Assembly (NCBI GenBank): GCA_003563755.1
Contig: PWUB01000287.1
Coordinates: forward strand, 1-13,557
DNA length: 13,557 nt
From: Clostridia bacterium
GTDB lineage: Bacteria; Bacillota_E; SLMV01; PUMD01
Direction of reading: 5' to 3'
Part shown: piece by piece, positions 1 to 6,260 of the stretch
How the letters are laid out: the number at the start of each line of letters is the position of its first letter
Numbering within the stretch: position 1 is the first letter of the stretch
Position numbers and translations under genes: made by a program
The notes under the pieces: generated by a model
Databases searched by the model: none
What the model was told of the DNA's origin: nothing
What the model saw: only the letters and a program-made list of their open reading frames with translations

Positions 1-896
1 CCTCTGGCCACCAACTTGCCGTTCACCAACACCTCAACGGCTTCACCAGCCTGCTTTTCCATCTCGAGGATCGATCCCGTCCCCAGGGACAGAACCTCCC
101 TGATGTCACAGACCGTCCGACCCAGCTCAACGCTCACCTCCAGGGGAACGTCCATGAGCATCTCTATCCGGGACTCCGACGGTGACGCCTCCCCGTCCCC
201 ACCCAGCTGTCCGAACTCTGCCCTCTGGATCCTGGCACCGCCCGGCACCGGTCCTGGTTCGTTGGGGTCGGTGCCTTCCTGCTCTTTGTGCACCCGATCC
301 TCGCGGGAAACCGTCGCGGCCGGGGCGCCCACGGCCTCCTGCGGCAGGACGAAGTTGAGAATCCACCCCGAATCATCGACGGATTTCAGCCACAGCCTCA
401 CCCTGAACCACGACTCCTCAGTGTCGACGGCATCCGCGATATCCCCGGTCCTGGCAGGTCCGGGCTCAACATCCACAGCTCGTCCCTTCTCCTGTGCCAA
501 CCGCAGCCTGAGTGCCTCACACAAGACGTTGACGACATCATCAACGGGCCGTGCCGGGTTGTCCATATCGGCCGCCCTGGATACTTCCCTGACAGATTGC
601 AGGGATCTGCGGTCCACGTAATAGTAGGTCCGGGAGTACCCCGCGCCGAGCACCTGGATCTCCCCCCAGAGCAGCGGCTCCTCCTCGGCGATGGCGGATG
701 CGGACACAAGACTCCATTCCCAACGTTGCAACCTCTCCGTGATCGCCTCGGCCTGCAGAAGCTCCTTCACCTTATCTACGATTCCGCTGGCATAATCCTC
801 GATCGCCGCTTCCCCATCTTCTTTTCCCTGACCGAGGCCCTCCAGCAGGGCATCGATCTCCTCCTGGGTCAAAATCTCCCTGGACACATCCCTCAC
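1..896 (-). CDS. fliY: Flagellar motor switch protein FliY/FliN-type, 3' end missing
   Basis: An open frame of 298 codons with no stop runs off the left edge; I translated it directly. It starts with GTG overlapping the fliM stop (GTGA); GTG at 887 or TTG at 872 are alternatives. Residues 8-19, ILTQEEIDALLE, are the classical CheY-P-binding peptide. A middle region (about 30-190) has alternating helices and strands, including GEIQVLGAGYSRTYYYVDRR and WFRVRLWLKSVDDSGWILNF, and may be a diverged CheC-like fold; I see no ExxN phosphatase motif. A Glu/Pro/Gly-rich linker (about 186-240) leads to the SpoA/FliN domain: IEMLMDVPLEVSVELGRT (244 on), then EVLSLGTGSILEMEK and VEVLVNGKLVARG. About 20 or more SpoA residues lie beyond the window. 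Length and plan fit FliY rather than short FliN. Confidence 0.9.
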   Translation of the reverse strand, partial: MRDVSREILTQEEIDALLEGLGQGKEDGEAAIEDYASGIVDKVKELLQAEAITERLQRWEWSLVSASAIAEEEPLLWGEIQVLGAGYSRTYYYVDRRSLQSVREVSRAADMDNPARPVDDVVNVLCEALRLRLAQEKGRAVDVEPGPARTGDIADAVDTEESWFRVRLWLKSVDDSGWILNFVLPQEAVGAPAATVSREDRVHKEQEGTDPNEPGPVPGGARIQRAEFGQLGGDGEASPSESRIEMLMDVPLEVSVELGRTVCDIREVLSLGTGSILEMEKQAGEAVEVLVNGKLVAR

Positions 897-1831
897 CCCT
901 CGCCCGTTTCTGAACTGATCACCTGCACCGCCAGCCGCCTGCGCACACGGCCGGGCCTGGCGGCAAACACTCTGCGGTCGCCGACACACACCCCGATGGG
1001 CTCGTCCACCCTGTTATCGAGGCGTATGATGTCGCCCGGTTCCAGCCTGAGGAGTTCGCCGAGGGTGACCCTGGCGGTGCCCAGGCGGGCCACGACTGAC
1101 AGTCTGACATCCCGGAGGTGTTCCTCCAGGGCCTCGCGTTCAACCCGATTCTCGTCTCTCGCCCTGCCGCTGTTGCCCGATCTTCCCATCCAGTGCTGCA
1201 CCGACAGATCCGGCAGTATGGGCTCGAGCATCATGTACGGCCACGCGATGTTGATACGGCCCTGATGCTCGCCCACGTCCACGAGAAAGCTGGCGGCCAT
1301 CATCATCTCGTTGGGAGGTGCGAACTGTGTGAAGAAGGGACTGGTCTCCACCGTCTCCAGCTGTCCCTCCAGCTCGCTGACGCTCCGCCACGCATCCTGG
1401 ATAGCGGCCACCACCCTCTCGAAGGCACTCTGTATCACCGAAGCCTCGATGTCGGTCAGGGAGCGCTGCACGACCTCCACCTCCTGGGGGTTACCCAGGA
1501 GCCGCTCGAGCAGTGGACACGCGATGGAAGGACACAACTCTATACCCACCTTGCCCTCAAGGGGCGAGAAGGTTGCCAGACCGAGGATCACCGGGGTGCT
1601 CATGCGGTCGACGAACTCCTCATAGGTGACCTGGTCGAGAGCGATGAGAGATACCTTGATGGCGGTCCTGATGTGTGCCGACAGGCTGGTGGCCAGTAGA
1701 CGAGCCATGCTGTCGTGCAGAACGCGCAGAGCCCCCAGGTTCTCCCTCGAGAACTTGTCCGGTCGGTGAAAATCGTAACGCCGCGCACGCCGACGGCCGT
1801 TCTGTCCTGTGTTGCCTGTTTCCTTGGCCAT
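893..1831 (-). CDS. fliM: Flagellar motor switch protein FliM, lacking the N-terminal EIDALL peptide
   Basis: FliM forms the middle of the C-ring, binding FliG and FliN/FliY and normally also CheY-P. The 312 residues cover the conserved core: RYDFHRPDKFSRENL (18-32), the CheC-like middle domain with TPVILGLATFSPLEGKVGIE (79-98), NEMMMAASFLVDVGEHQGRI (174-193), YMMLEPILPDL (199-209), and the C-terminal SpoA domain (about 235-305) with RVTLGELLRLEPGDIIRLDN. The usual start 'LSQ-x-EIDALL' is absent: the protein opens with a basic, Gly/Asn/Arg-rich stretch. The gene cannot begin further upstream, because the fliL TAA stop is in the same frame nine codons before the ATG. The usual GGxG loop is GNPQ here (113-116). 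The ribosome site is GGGAG. The stop overlaps the GTG start of fliY. Confidence 0.96.
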   Translation of the reverse strand: MAKETGNTGQNGRRRARRYDFHRPDKFSRENLGALRVLHDSMARLLATSLSAHIRTAIKVSLIALDQVTYEEFVDRMSTPVILGLATFSPLEGKVGIELCPSIACPLLERLLGNPQEVEVVQRSLTDIEASVIQSAFERVVAAIQDAWRSVSELEGQLETVETSPFFTQFAPPNEMMMAASFLVDVGEHQGRINIAWPYMMLEPILPDLSVQHWMGRSGNSGRARDENRVEREALEEHLRDVRLSVVARLGTARVTLGELLRLEPGDIIRLDNRVDEPIGVCVGDRRVFAARPGRVRRRLAVQVISSETGEG

Positions 1832-1845
1832 AATTCTCTCCCTCT

Positions 1846-1858
1846 CCGGCCTGGCCGG
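1846..1858 (-). other. 13-base interrupted palindrome between fliL and fliM
   Basis: Between the fliL stop and the fliM ribosome site the coding strand reads CCGGCCAGGCCGG. This is symmetric around a central A and can fold as a 4-bp GC stem with a 5-base loop, or pair between strands. It lies directly upstream of GAGAGGGAGAG, the fliM ribosome site. No T-run follows, so it is not a typical terminator. It could tune fliM translation or be chance in GC-rich DNA. Confidence 0.4.
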
Positions 1859-2296
1859 TTACTGGATCACGAGTTTTGTGAAGAACACGTCCCGGACGAA
1901 AACCCCACCCAGTAACTCGTTGATTCGTGTTATGATCCTCGTCCGCAGATGCCGCATTCCCTCGTCACCCTCTATCTGCTGGGGGTCGCTGGATCTGAGA
2001 ATCAGCAAAAGCTCATTTCTGACCTCAACCGAATTCCGCCCCACGACCTCCAGGGAAGCCCTGTCGTCGCACACCAGCTCCATCTCAACCTGGACCCATC
2101 GACGCCTTTCGCCCGGCTGTGACATCAAGTCCGTGACGATGGGATCCACAGAATGCAGCAGCACCTCGATGGGAGGACTCCCTTCAGCCGACTCGCCTTC
2201 GGCGTCCTCGTCCTCACCGCGCAGGATGATTATGTATCCGGCAGCCAGGGCCACCACCATGACTCCCAGCACCGCGATCACGATCCGGGGTTTCAT
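1859..2296 (-). CDS. fliL: Flagellar basal body-associated protein FliL
   Basis: FliL is an inner-membrane protein that surrounds the stator and supports torque under load. At 145 residues it has the family layout. There is a very short cytoplasmic N-terminus and one membrane helix (about 4-25, IVIAVLGVMVVALAAGYIII). An acidic Gly/Ser-rich linker (28-43) follows, then a periplasmic stomatin-like domain with RRWVQVEMELVCDD (65-78) and VRNELLLILRSSDPQQIEG (92-110). It ends GVFVRDVFFTKLVIQ, matching the conserved FliL C-terminus. The start is ATG in a 4-base overlap with the motB stop, with a G-rich run as ribosome site. fliM begins 27 bases downstream, and the fliL TAA stop is in the fliM frame. 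Confidence 0.93.
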   Translation of the reverse strand: MKPRIVIAVLGVMVVALAAGYIIILRGEDEDAEGESAEGSPPIEVLLHSVDPIVTDLMSQPGERRRWVQVEMELVCDDRASLEVVGRNSVEVRNELLLILRSSDPQQIEGDEGMRHLRTRIITRINELLGGVFVRDVFFTKLVIQ

Positions 2297-3048
2297 GTTC
2301 CCCCCCCCTCGGATCCCGGCGCCCCGGGCGGCTCATAACGACCTGCATCCAGTCGGAGCAGCACCACGTCCACCCGCCGGTTTCTGGCCCGACCCTCAAC
2401 CGTATCGTTCGTATCCAATGGACGGTACTCCCCGTACCCGGCTGCGGAGAGTCGACCGGGGTTGCTGGCTTCCAATTGCAGCAGGTACTGCAGCACGCTG
2501 GTGGCCCGGGCCGTTGACAGCTCCCAGTTGCTGGGGAAGCGGAACGTGTTTATCGGCACATTATCGGTGTGCCCCTCTATGCGGATGTGATTCGGGATCT
2601 CCGCAAGGATGGGGGAAATTCGATCCAGAACCTCACGGGCCCCGGGCCTCAAGTCGGCACTTCCCGATTCAAAGAGCACCCGATCGGTGAAGTGAAGGAT
2701 CAGGCCCCGCTCCGTCAGATCCAGGGTCACACCGCCCCCGAGGTCCCCGTCCTCCAGGGCCCGTTCCAGCTGCTGCCGCACCGCCAAGAGCTGGGCGATC
2801 TGTAACGCCTCCCTGTGCATCTCGCGGTTGAGGGTATCGTCCGTGTCCACGGGATCAGCAGCAACGGTGCGTCCCCCTTGCAGCACTCCCAGGGCTTCCT
2901 GAAGGGAAATGAGAGCCCGCTGAAACCGCACCATGTCCAGGGTGGAAAAGGAGAACAGGAGCACGAAGAAGGCCAGGAGCAGGGTCACCATGTCCGAGTA
3001 GGTCACCAGCCAGGCATCCTTGGTGTCTTTGGCTTGTCTCCTCTTCAT
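2293..3048 (-). CDS. motB: Flagellar motor stator protein MotB
   Basis: MotB anchors the stator to peptidoglycan and holds the ion-binding Asp. I start it at the ATG giving 251 residues, because GAGGA lies four bases upstream. In-frame starts at 3063 (ATG, overlapping the motA stop) and 3072 (TTG, preceded by GGAGGG) are possible. The basic N-terminus is followed by WLVTYSDMVTLLLAFFVLLF (13-32), with the invariant ion-carrying Asp at residue 19 at the head of the single membrane helix. The periplasmic OmpA/MotB peptidoglycan-binding domain spans about 110-233, with RIEGHTDNVPI at about 156-166 and GRARNRRVDVVLL near 219-231. The Gly/Pro-rich tail ends in a nine-G tract. The stop overlaps the fliL start as ATGA. 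All functional residues look intact. Confidence 0.96.
   Translation of the reverse strand: MKRRQAKDTKDAWLVTYSDMVTLLLAFFVLLFSFSTLDMVRFQRALISLQEALGVLQGGRTVAADPVDTDDTLNREMHREALQIAQLLAVRQQLERALEDGDLGGGVTLDLTERGLILHFTDRVLFESGSADLRPGAREVLDRISPILAEIPNHIRIEGHTDNVPINTFRFPSNWELSTARATSVLQYLLQLEASNPGRLSAAGYGEYRPLDTNDTVEGRARNRRVDVVLLRLDAGRYEPPGAPGSEGGGT
2300..2308 (-). repeat. Nine-G homopolymer at the motB 3' end
   Basis: The coding strand has nine consecutive G bases encoding the Gly run just before the MotB stop, four bases upstream of the fliL ATG. The tract may also serve as the fliL ribosome site. A one-G gain puts motB in frame with fliL (GGG AAC ATG AAA). A one-G loss gives a MotB tail about 30 residues longer, ending at about 2214. 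Confidence 0.85.
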
Positions 3049-3055
3049 CCGGTCC

Positions 3056-3880
3056 TCAGTCATCGGAGGCAAGGTCCCTCCCTTCCTCTGCCCTCAGGGA
3101 TTCGGCGCCTTCCCTGTGCACATCCTCATCGCTGATGGAACCTTCGGGCAGATAAGTTCTGAGCTTGCTGTCGATGAAGCGGGGGTTCTTTCCGTCCTGG
3201 ATAGCAAGGACACCGGTGAGAATCATCTCCCGGCGCTGCAGCTCTTTCTCGGTGAGCTCCCGAAGCTTGCGTGCGATCGGCGAGAACACGAGATTCGCAA
3301 ACAGCGTCCCGTAGAAGGTCGTGATCAGTGCGACCGCCATCCCTCCCCCGATGGTGTCGGGGTTTTCCAGGTCGCGCAGCATGTGTATGAGGCCGATGAG
3401 GGTGCCGATCATCCCGAAGGCGGGAGAGCTGGCAGCGGCTGTCTCGAACACCGCGTTTCCCCTGTCCGCGGCGACGCTTTCGTGCTGCATCCTGTTTTCG
3501 AGTACGTTCCTGAGATCCTCCGAGGGCGTAGCATCCACCAACAGCTGCACCGCATCCCGAAGGAAGGCATCATCTATGTCGCCGAGATCATCCTCCAGAG
3601 CCAGCAGGCCCTCGCCGCGGGCCTTGCGCGCCAGCTCAAGCAGCTTATCCCGGATTTCCTTCCGACCCCGACCCTCACCGCGGAAGGCCCGGAGCAGTGA
3701 CCCGGGAATGCTCTTGATCTGCTCTGCGCCGTGCGAGACCGCCACCGCACCCAGCGTTCCTCCCAGGACTATGACAACAGCCGAGGCATCCCAGAACGTA
3801 CCGACGGTCCCGCGCGAGGTGATCGCCCATAACAGAAGGATGATCCCTGATATCAGGCCGAGTATCGCCGTGAGTTCCAC
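3056..3880 (-). CDS. motA: Flagellar motor stator protein MotA
   Basis: MotA forms, with MotB, the ion-conducting stator that pushes on FliG. At 274 residues it is full length. Four membrane helices are visible at about 3-20, 33-50, 151-171 and 182-200. The large cytoplasmic loop between helices 2 and 3 includes ARKARGEGLLALEDD (84-98), the region carrying the charged residues that face FliG. SSPAFGMIGTLIGLIHML (151-168) is the conserved pore-lining third helix. The C-terminal cytoplasmic tail ends in an acidic stretch. The start is GTG with AGGGGTG about five bases upstream. The motA stop overlaps the possible upstream starts of motB. Whether it carries protons or sodium cannot be decided by eye. 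The call is firm. Confidence 0.97.
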   Translation of the reverse strand: MELTAILGLISGIILLLWAITSRGTVGTFWDASAVVIVLGGTLGAVAVSHGAEQIKSIPGSLLRAFRGEGRGRKEIRDKLLELARKARGEGLLALEDDLGDIDDAFLRDAVQLLVDATPSEDLRNVLENRMQHESVAADRGNAVFETAAASSPAFGMIGTLIGLIHMLRDLENPDTIGGGMAVALITTFYGTLFANLVFSPIARKLRELTEKELQRREMILTGVLAIQDGKNPRFIDSKLRTYLPEGSISDEDVHREGAESLRAEEGRDLASDD

Positions 3881-3890
3881 GATTGCACCC

Positions 3891-4085
3891 CTATTCCAGC
3901 GCCGGTGAGTGTACCCGGCGTCGGTACTGCATGACTCTGCTCACTATCACATCAACGGGCTCGGACACCATGATCTTCTTGCCCGTGGTCAGGGTGATCA
4001 TGGTGTCGGGGGTCGACTCCACGGCCTCGATCATCTCCGCGTTCAGGTGTATGGCTGCTCCATTGAGCCTGGTTGCACTTATCAA
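3891..4085 (-). CDS. flbD: FlbD family flagellar protein (SwrD-like)
   Basis: A 64-residue protein of the small FlbD/SwrD family, found next to motA or flgE in Bacillota, Spirochaetes and Thermotogae. In Bacillus subtilis the relative SwrD is reported to raise flagellar power. The whole family pattern is present: ISATRLNG at the start, LNAEMIEAVESTPDTMITLT (14-33), then TGKKIMVSEPVDVIVSRVMQ with YRRR. The start codon is TTG at 4085. The family's usual beginning 'MI-x-x-TRLNG' aligns exactly with it, and GGAGGAG lies upstream. No membrane segment is visible, so it is probably cytoplasmic. It is not the Caulobacter transcription factor of the same name. Ten bases separate its stop from the motA start, consistent with joint expression with the stator genes. 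Confidence 0.93.
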   Translation of the reverse strand: MISATRLNGAAIHLNAEMIEAVESTPDTMITLTTGKKIMVSEPVDVIVSRVMQYRRRVHSPALE

Positions 4086-4132
4086 CGGGACTCATCTCCT
4101 CCCTGAAGCCGATCCCCGCATCTCATCGACTA

Positions 4133-5353
4133 TCACCTCTTGAGGTTGACCAGCTCCTGCAGCATCTCGTCGGACGTGCTGATGATCCGGGAGTTAGCCT
4201 GGAAACCCCGCTGGGTCACGATCATCTCCACGAACTGCTCGGATAGATCCACGTTGGACATCTCGAGGGTTCCGGCGGCGATCGTTCCCCTCGAGGCGGT
4301 ACCCGGGGGGCCCACCTGCTTCATGCCGGAGTTGTTGGACTCCCGGAAGACGTTGCCTGCCTCCACGATCAGGCCGGCCGGGTTCGAGAAGGCCGCGACG
4401 GCCACCTGGCCCAGCGTCTGGGTCCGGCCGTTGGAGTAAACGCCGGTTATCTCCCCGCCCGAGTCGATGGTGAAGTTCTCCAGGGTTCCCATGGGATACC
4501 CGTCTCGCTCAGCGGCTGCCACCGTCGTTGACCCGTAAAACTGGGTGATACTGGAGAAGTCAAGTACCAGGTCAATGTCCTCGGCACCTTCGATCTCCAG
4601 GCTGACGGTGCCCTCACCCCCCTCGATGAGGAGCCCTCCCTCGTCGAAAAGGATCGTGCCCTGGTCGTCGATTTCGCCGTCGGGAGTATCTACGCTCCAG
4701 TGCCAGGTATTCGCCTCGTCCTCGCAGCGGGCGAAGGTGACCTCGATGGAGTGCTGCCGTCCCTGCGAATCGAAGACCTCCACCGGCGTCGTCCATTCAT
4801 AGCCCCCGTCGGAGGCTGAATTGAGGTTGTTATGGTAGACCACCCTGGTGGTGGTGCTGGCGCCGATGGCCTCCCCCAGGAGGATGCACAAATCATCCAG
4901 GTTGGTCGAGTCGGTGCGCGGCAGCTCACCTTCCGTCGCCCTCCACCCCTGCACCCGCAGGCCCGTCGGGGTCACCAGGAACCCGTCAGCATCGGGCTGA
5001 AAGGTGCCGGCACGGGTATAGGCCATCTGTCCCGCATCCCGTACTATGAAGAAGCCCTGGCCCTCGAGGGCCATGTCGGTCACTCCGCCCGTGCTCTGAA
5101 GGTTACCCTGGGTGTGCAGAACATCAATCGATGACAGGGAACTGCCCAGGCCCACCTGCTGGGCGTTGGTCCCACCCCTGGCATCCGACGGCGCGGTGGC
5201 ACCCTGCAGTGTCTGGCTGAACATCTCGGCGAAACTGGCCCGCGATGCCTTGAAGCCCGCGGTGTTGACGTTGGATATGTTGTTGCCCAGCACGTCCATC
5301 TTCAGCTGATGATTCTTCAGTCCGGAAACTCCGGCGAATAGGGATCGCATCAT
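4133..5353 (-). CDS. flgE: Flagellar hook protein FlgE
   Basis: FlgE polymerises into the hook, the universal joint between rod and filament. At 406 residues it is a typical single-domain-series hook protein. N-terminus: MMRSLFAGVSGLKNHQLKMD then VLGNNISNVNTAGFKASR (21-38), the rod/hook signature. Next is the family's LEGQGFFIVRD segment (96-106) with AYTRAGTFQPDADGFLV (111-127). The exposed middle domains (about 140-330) are variable. The C-terminus has LEMSNVDLSEQFVEMIVTQR (363-382) and GFQANSRIISTSDEMLQELV. Two cysteines (156 and 210) lie in the exposed region, which is unusual for an exported axial protein. The start is ATG, with a second ATG immediately after, and GGGGAG nine bases upstream. 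The gene ends in tandem stops TGA-TAG. flbD begins 47 bases downstream. Confidence 0.97.
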   Translation of the reverse strand: MMRSLFAGVSGLKNHQLKMDVLGNNISNVNTAGFKASRASFAEMFSQTLQGATAPSDARGGTNAQQVGLGSSLSSIDVLHTQGNLQSTGGVTDMALEGQGFFIVRDAGQMAYTRAGTFQPDADGFLVTPTGLRVQGWRATEGELPRTDSTNLDDLCILLGEAIGASTTTRVVYHNNLNSASDGGYEWTTPVEVFDSQGRQHSIEVTFARCEDEANTWHWSVDTPDGEIDDQGTILFDEGGLLIEGGEGTVSLEIEGAEDIDLVLDFSSITQFYGSTTVAAAERDGYPMGTLENFTIDSGGEITGVYSNGRTQTLGQVAVAAFSNPAGLIVEAGNVFRESNNSGMKQVGPPGTASRGTIAAGTLEMSNVDLSEQFVEMIVTQRGFQANSRIISTSDEMLQELVNLKR

Positions 5354-5444
5354 CGTCGTTTTCTCCCCTCTTTCTTCGAGAATCCTCGGGGACTGGATCG
5401 CATCTGGCGTTCGGCGATCCGGACTTCCTCTCAGAGGTCCAGTC
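5354..5444 (-). other. Hairpin-rich intergenic segment before flgE
   Basis: At 91 bases this is the longest non-coding gap in the window. It can form three consecutive hairpins. The first pairs 5421-5423 with 5438-5440 and 5427-5430 with 5434-5437, closing on a 3-base loop. The second is a perfect 7-bp stem, GGATCGC (5395-5401) with GCGATCC (5414-5420), and a 12-base loop. The third pairs CGAG with CTCG (5377-5388) around a 4-base loop. The flgE ribosome site GGGGAG lies downstream of all three, nine bases before the ATG. No T-run follows any stem, so this is not a standard intrinsic terminator. It may be an mRNA processing or translation-control element; that is inference. Confidence 0.45.
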
Positions 5445-5831
5445 TCAATCGGCTATGACGGCGGAGTCTATGTCGGTGAACACGCCGTCGTTCTGCCGGT
5501 CCCCGGATACAACAGTTATCAGGGTCCTGGTTGTCACGTTTACCACCATGGCCATGTCATCCATGAGGACCAGGGATGTCCTTGATCCCCTGTCTGCCGC
5601 CCGCCTGACAGCACTGTCGAGACGCCGGTCCTGTCCCCTATCCAGCTGTATGCCGTCGCGCTCCATTCTCAGCCGGGCATGCCTGCTCACCGATACTGAC
5701 TCGTGCATCTGTCGGTCCAGAACCTCGTGGAAGGTGCTGCGATTCTGCCTCGACGGAGAACGCGCCTCTCGGCCGGCCTGCGGGCCGGTGGTCCCCACCC
5801 TCTGCACACGATTCGCCGTGGCATCGATCAT
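5445..5831 (-). CDS. Conserved flagellar operon protein, TIGR02530 type, function unknown
   Basis: This 128-residue protein belongs, by recalled sequence pattern, to the 'putative flagellar operon protein' family (TIGR02530). The family is encoded between flgD and flgE in many Bacillota and relatives. The diagnostic half is the C-terminus: SVSRHARLRMERDGIQL (about 47-63), an Arg/Asp-rich helix, TSLVLMDDMAMVVNVTTRTL (about 85-104), then GVFTDIDSAVIAD at the end. The first ~35 residues are basic, variable and probably disordered. No signal peptide or membrane segment is visible. The ATG lies three bases after the flgD stop with only a weak ribosome site, so translation probably depends on flgD. 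Its molecular role is not known to me; location suggests hook assembly or control. A 91-base gap separates it from flgE. Confidence 0.85.
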   Translation of the reverse strand: MIDATANRVQRVGTTGPQAGREARSPSRQNRSTFHEVLDRQMHESVSVSRHARLRMERDGIQLDRGQDRRLDSAVRRAADRGSRTSLVLMDDMAMVVNVTTRTLITVVSGDRQNDGVFTDIDSAVIAD

Positions 5832-5834
5832 GAC

Positions 5835-6242
5835 TCATCCATCCCCTTCGCCGGCCCAGCGAAGCCCGGATATCTCGCGGAGGGTCATGCTCCGTCCATC
5901 GTCGGTGTTGATCAACAGCTGGTCACCGTTCCACCGGATGGAGGTCACAGTGCTCTCCGAGTGCTGCCCCGATGCGGTTTCCACGACGAATCGCTGTCCC
6001 AATAGGCTGGCACCGAGCATGGTCATCTGGTTGCGTACGAGGGTCTGAACCTGGTTCAGTGTCGAAAACTGGGTCATCTGCGCGATGAACTCCCTATCGT
6101 TCATGGGACTCAGGGGGTCCTGGTATCTCAGCTGGGCCACGAGGATCTTCATGAAGGCATCCTGGTCCAGCTGATTCGTCGCCCCGGAGGTACCGGCAGG
6201 GGGTCCCTGGGCCGGCAGGGCATCATTGATCCGCATGTCCAT
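5835..6242 (-). CDS. flgD: Hook assembly scaffold FlgD (short form)
   Basis: FlgD caps the growing hook so that FlgE subunits can polymerise after export. The conserved N-terminal core is obvious: DAFMKILVAQLRYQDPLSPM (28-47), then REFIAQMTQFSTLNQVQTL (50-68). The protein is only 135 residues, ending in a small beta-rich segment with SIRWNGDQLLINTDDGRSM (101-119). Proteobacterial FlgD is about 220-240 residues and has an added Ig-like/fibronectin module. That module is absent here, as in the short FlgD (YlxG type) of Bacillus and relatives. The start is ATG with GGGAGG eight bases upstream; a second ATG lies two codons in. fliK ends 18 bases upstream and the next gene starts three bases after the stop. 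Confidence 0.95.
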   Translation of the reverse strand: MDMRINDALPAQGPPAGTSGATNQLDQDAFMKILVAQLRYQDPLSPMNDREFIAQMTQFSTLNQVQTLVRNQMTMLGASLLGQRFVVETASGQHSESTVTSIRWNGDQLLINTDDGRSMTLREISGLRWAGEGDG

Positions 6243-6260
6243 GTGATTCGCCTCCCTTTC

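Noticed and set aside
288..1265. Long plus-strand open frame (325 codons) opposite fliY/fliM
   Set aside because: It lies antisense to two clear flagellar genes, shows no recognisable motif and is of the sort GC-rich coding DNA throws up by chance.
1809..2690. Plus-strand open frame (293 codons) opposite fliL and motB
   Set aside because: Low-complexity Ser/Pro/Arg-rich translation across several genes on the other strand; a shadow frame.
5421..5440. Rho-independent terminator between the TIGR02530 gene and flgE
   Set aside because: A hairpin is possible but has no following T-run on the coding strand, and the operon clearly continues.
5443..5456. GCCGATTG resembling a sigma-28 -10 element upstream of flgE
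   Set aside because: It is the coding sequence for the last residues and stop of the TIGR02530 gene, and I find no matching -35 (TAAA-like) element at the proper spacing.
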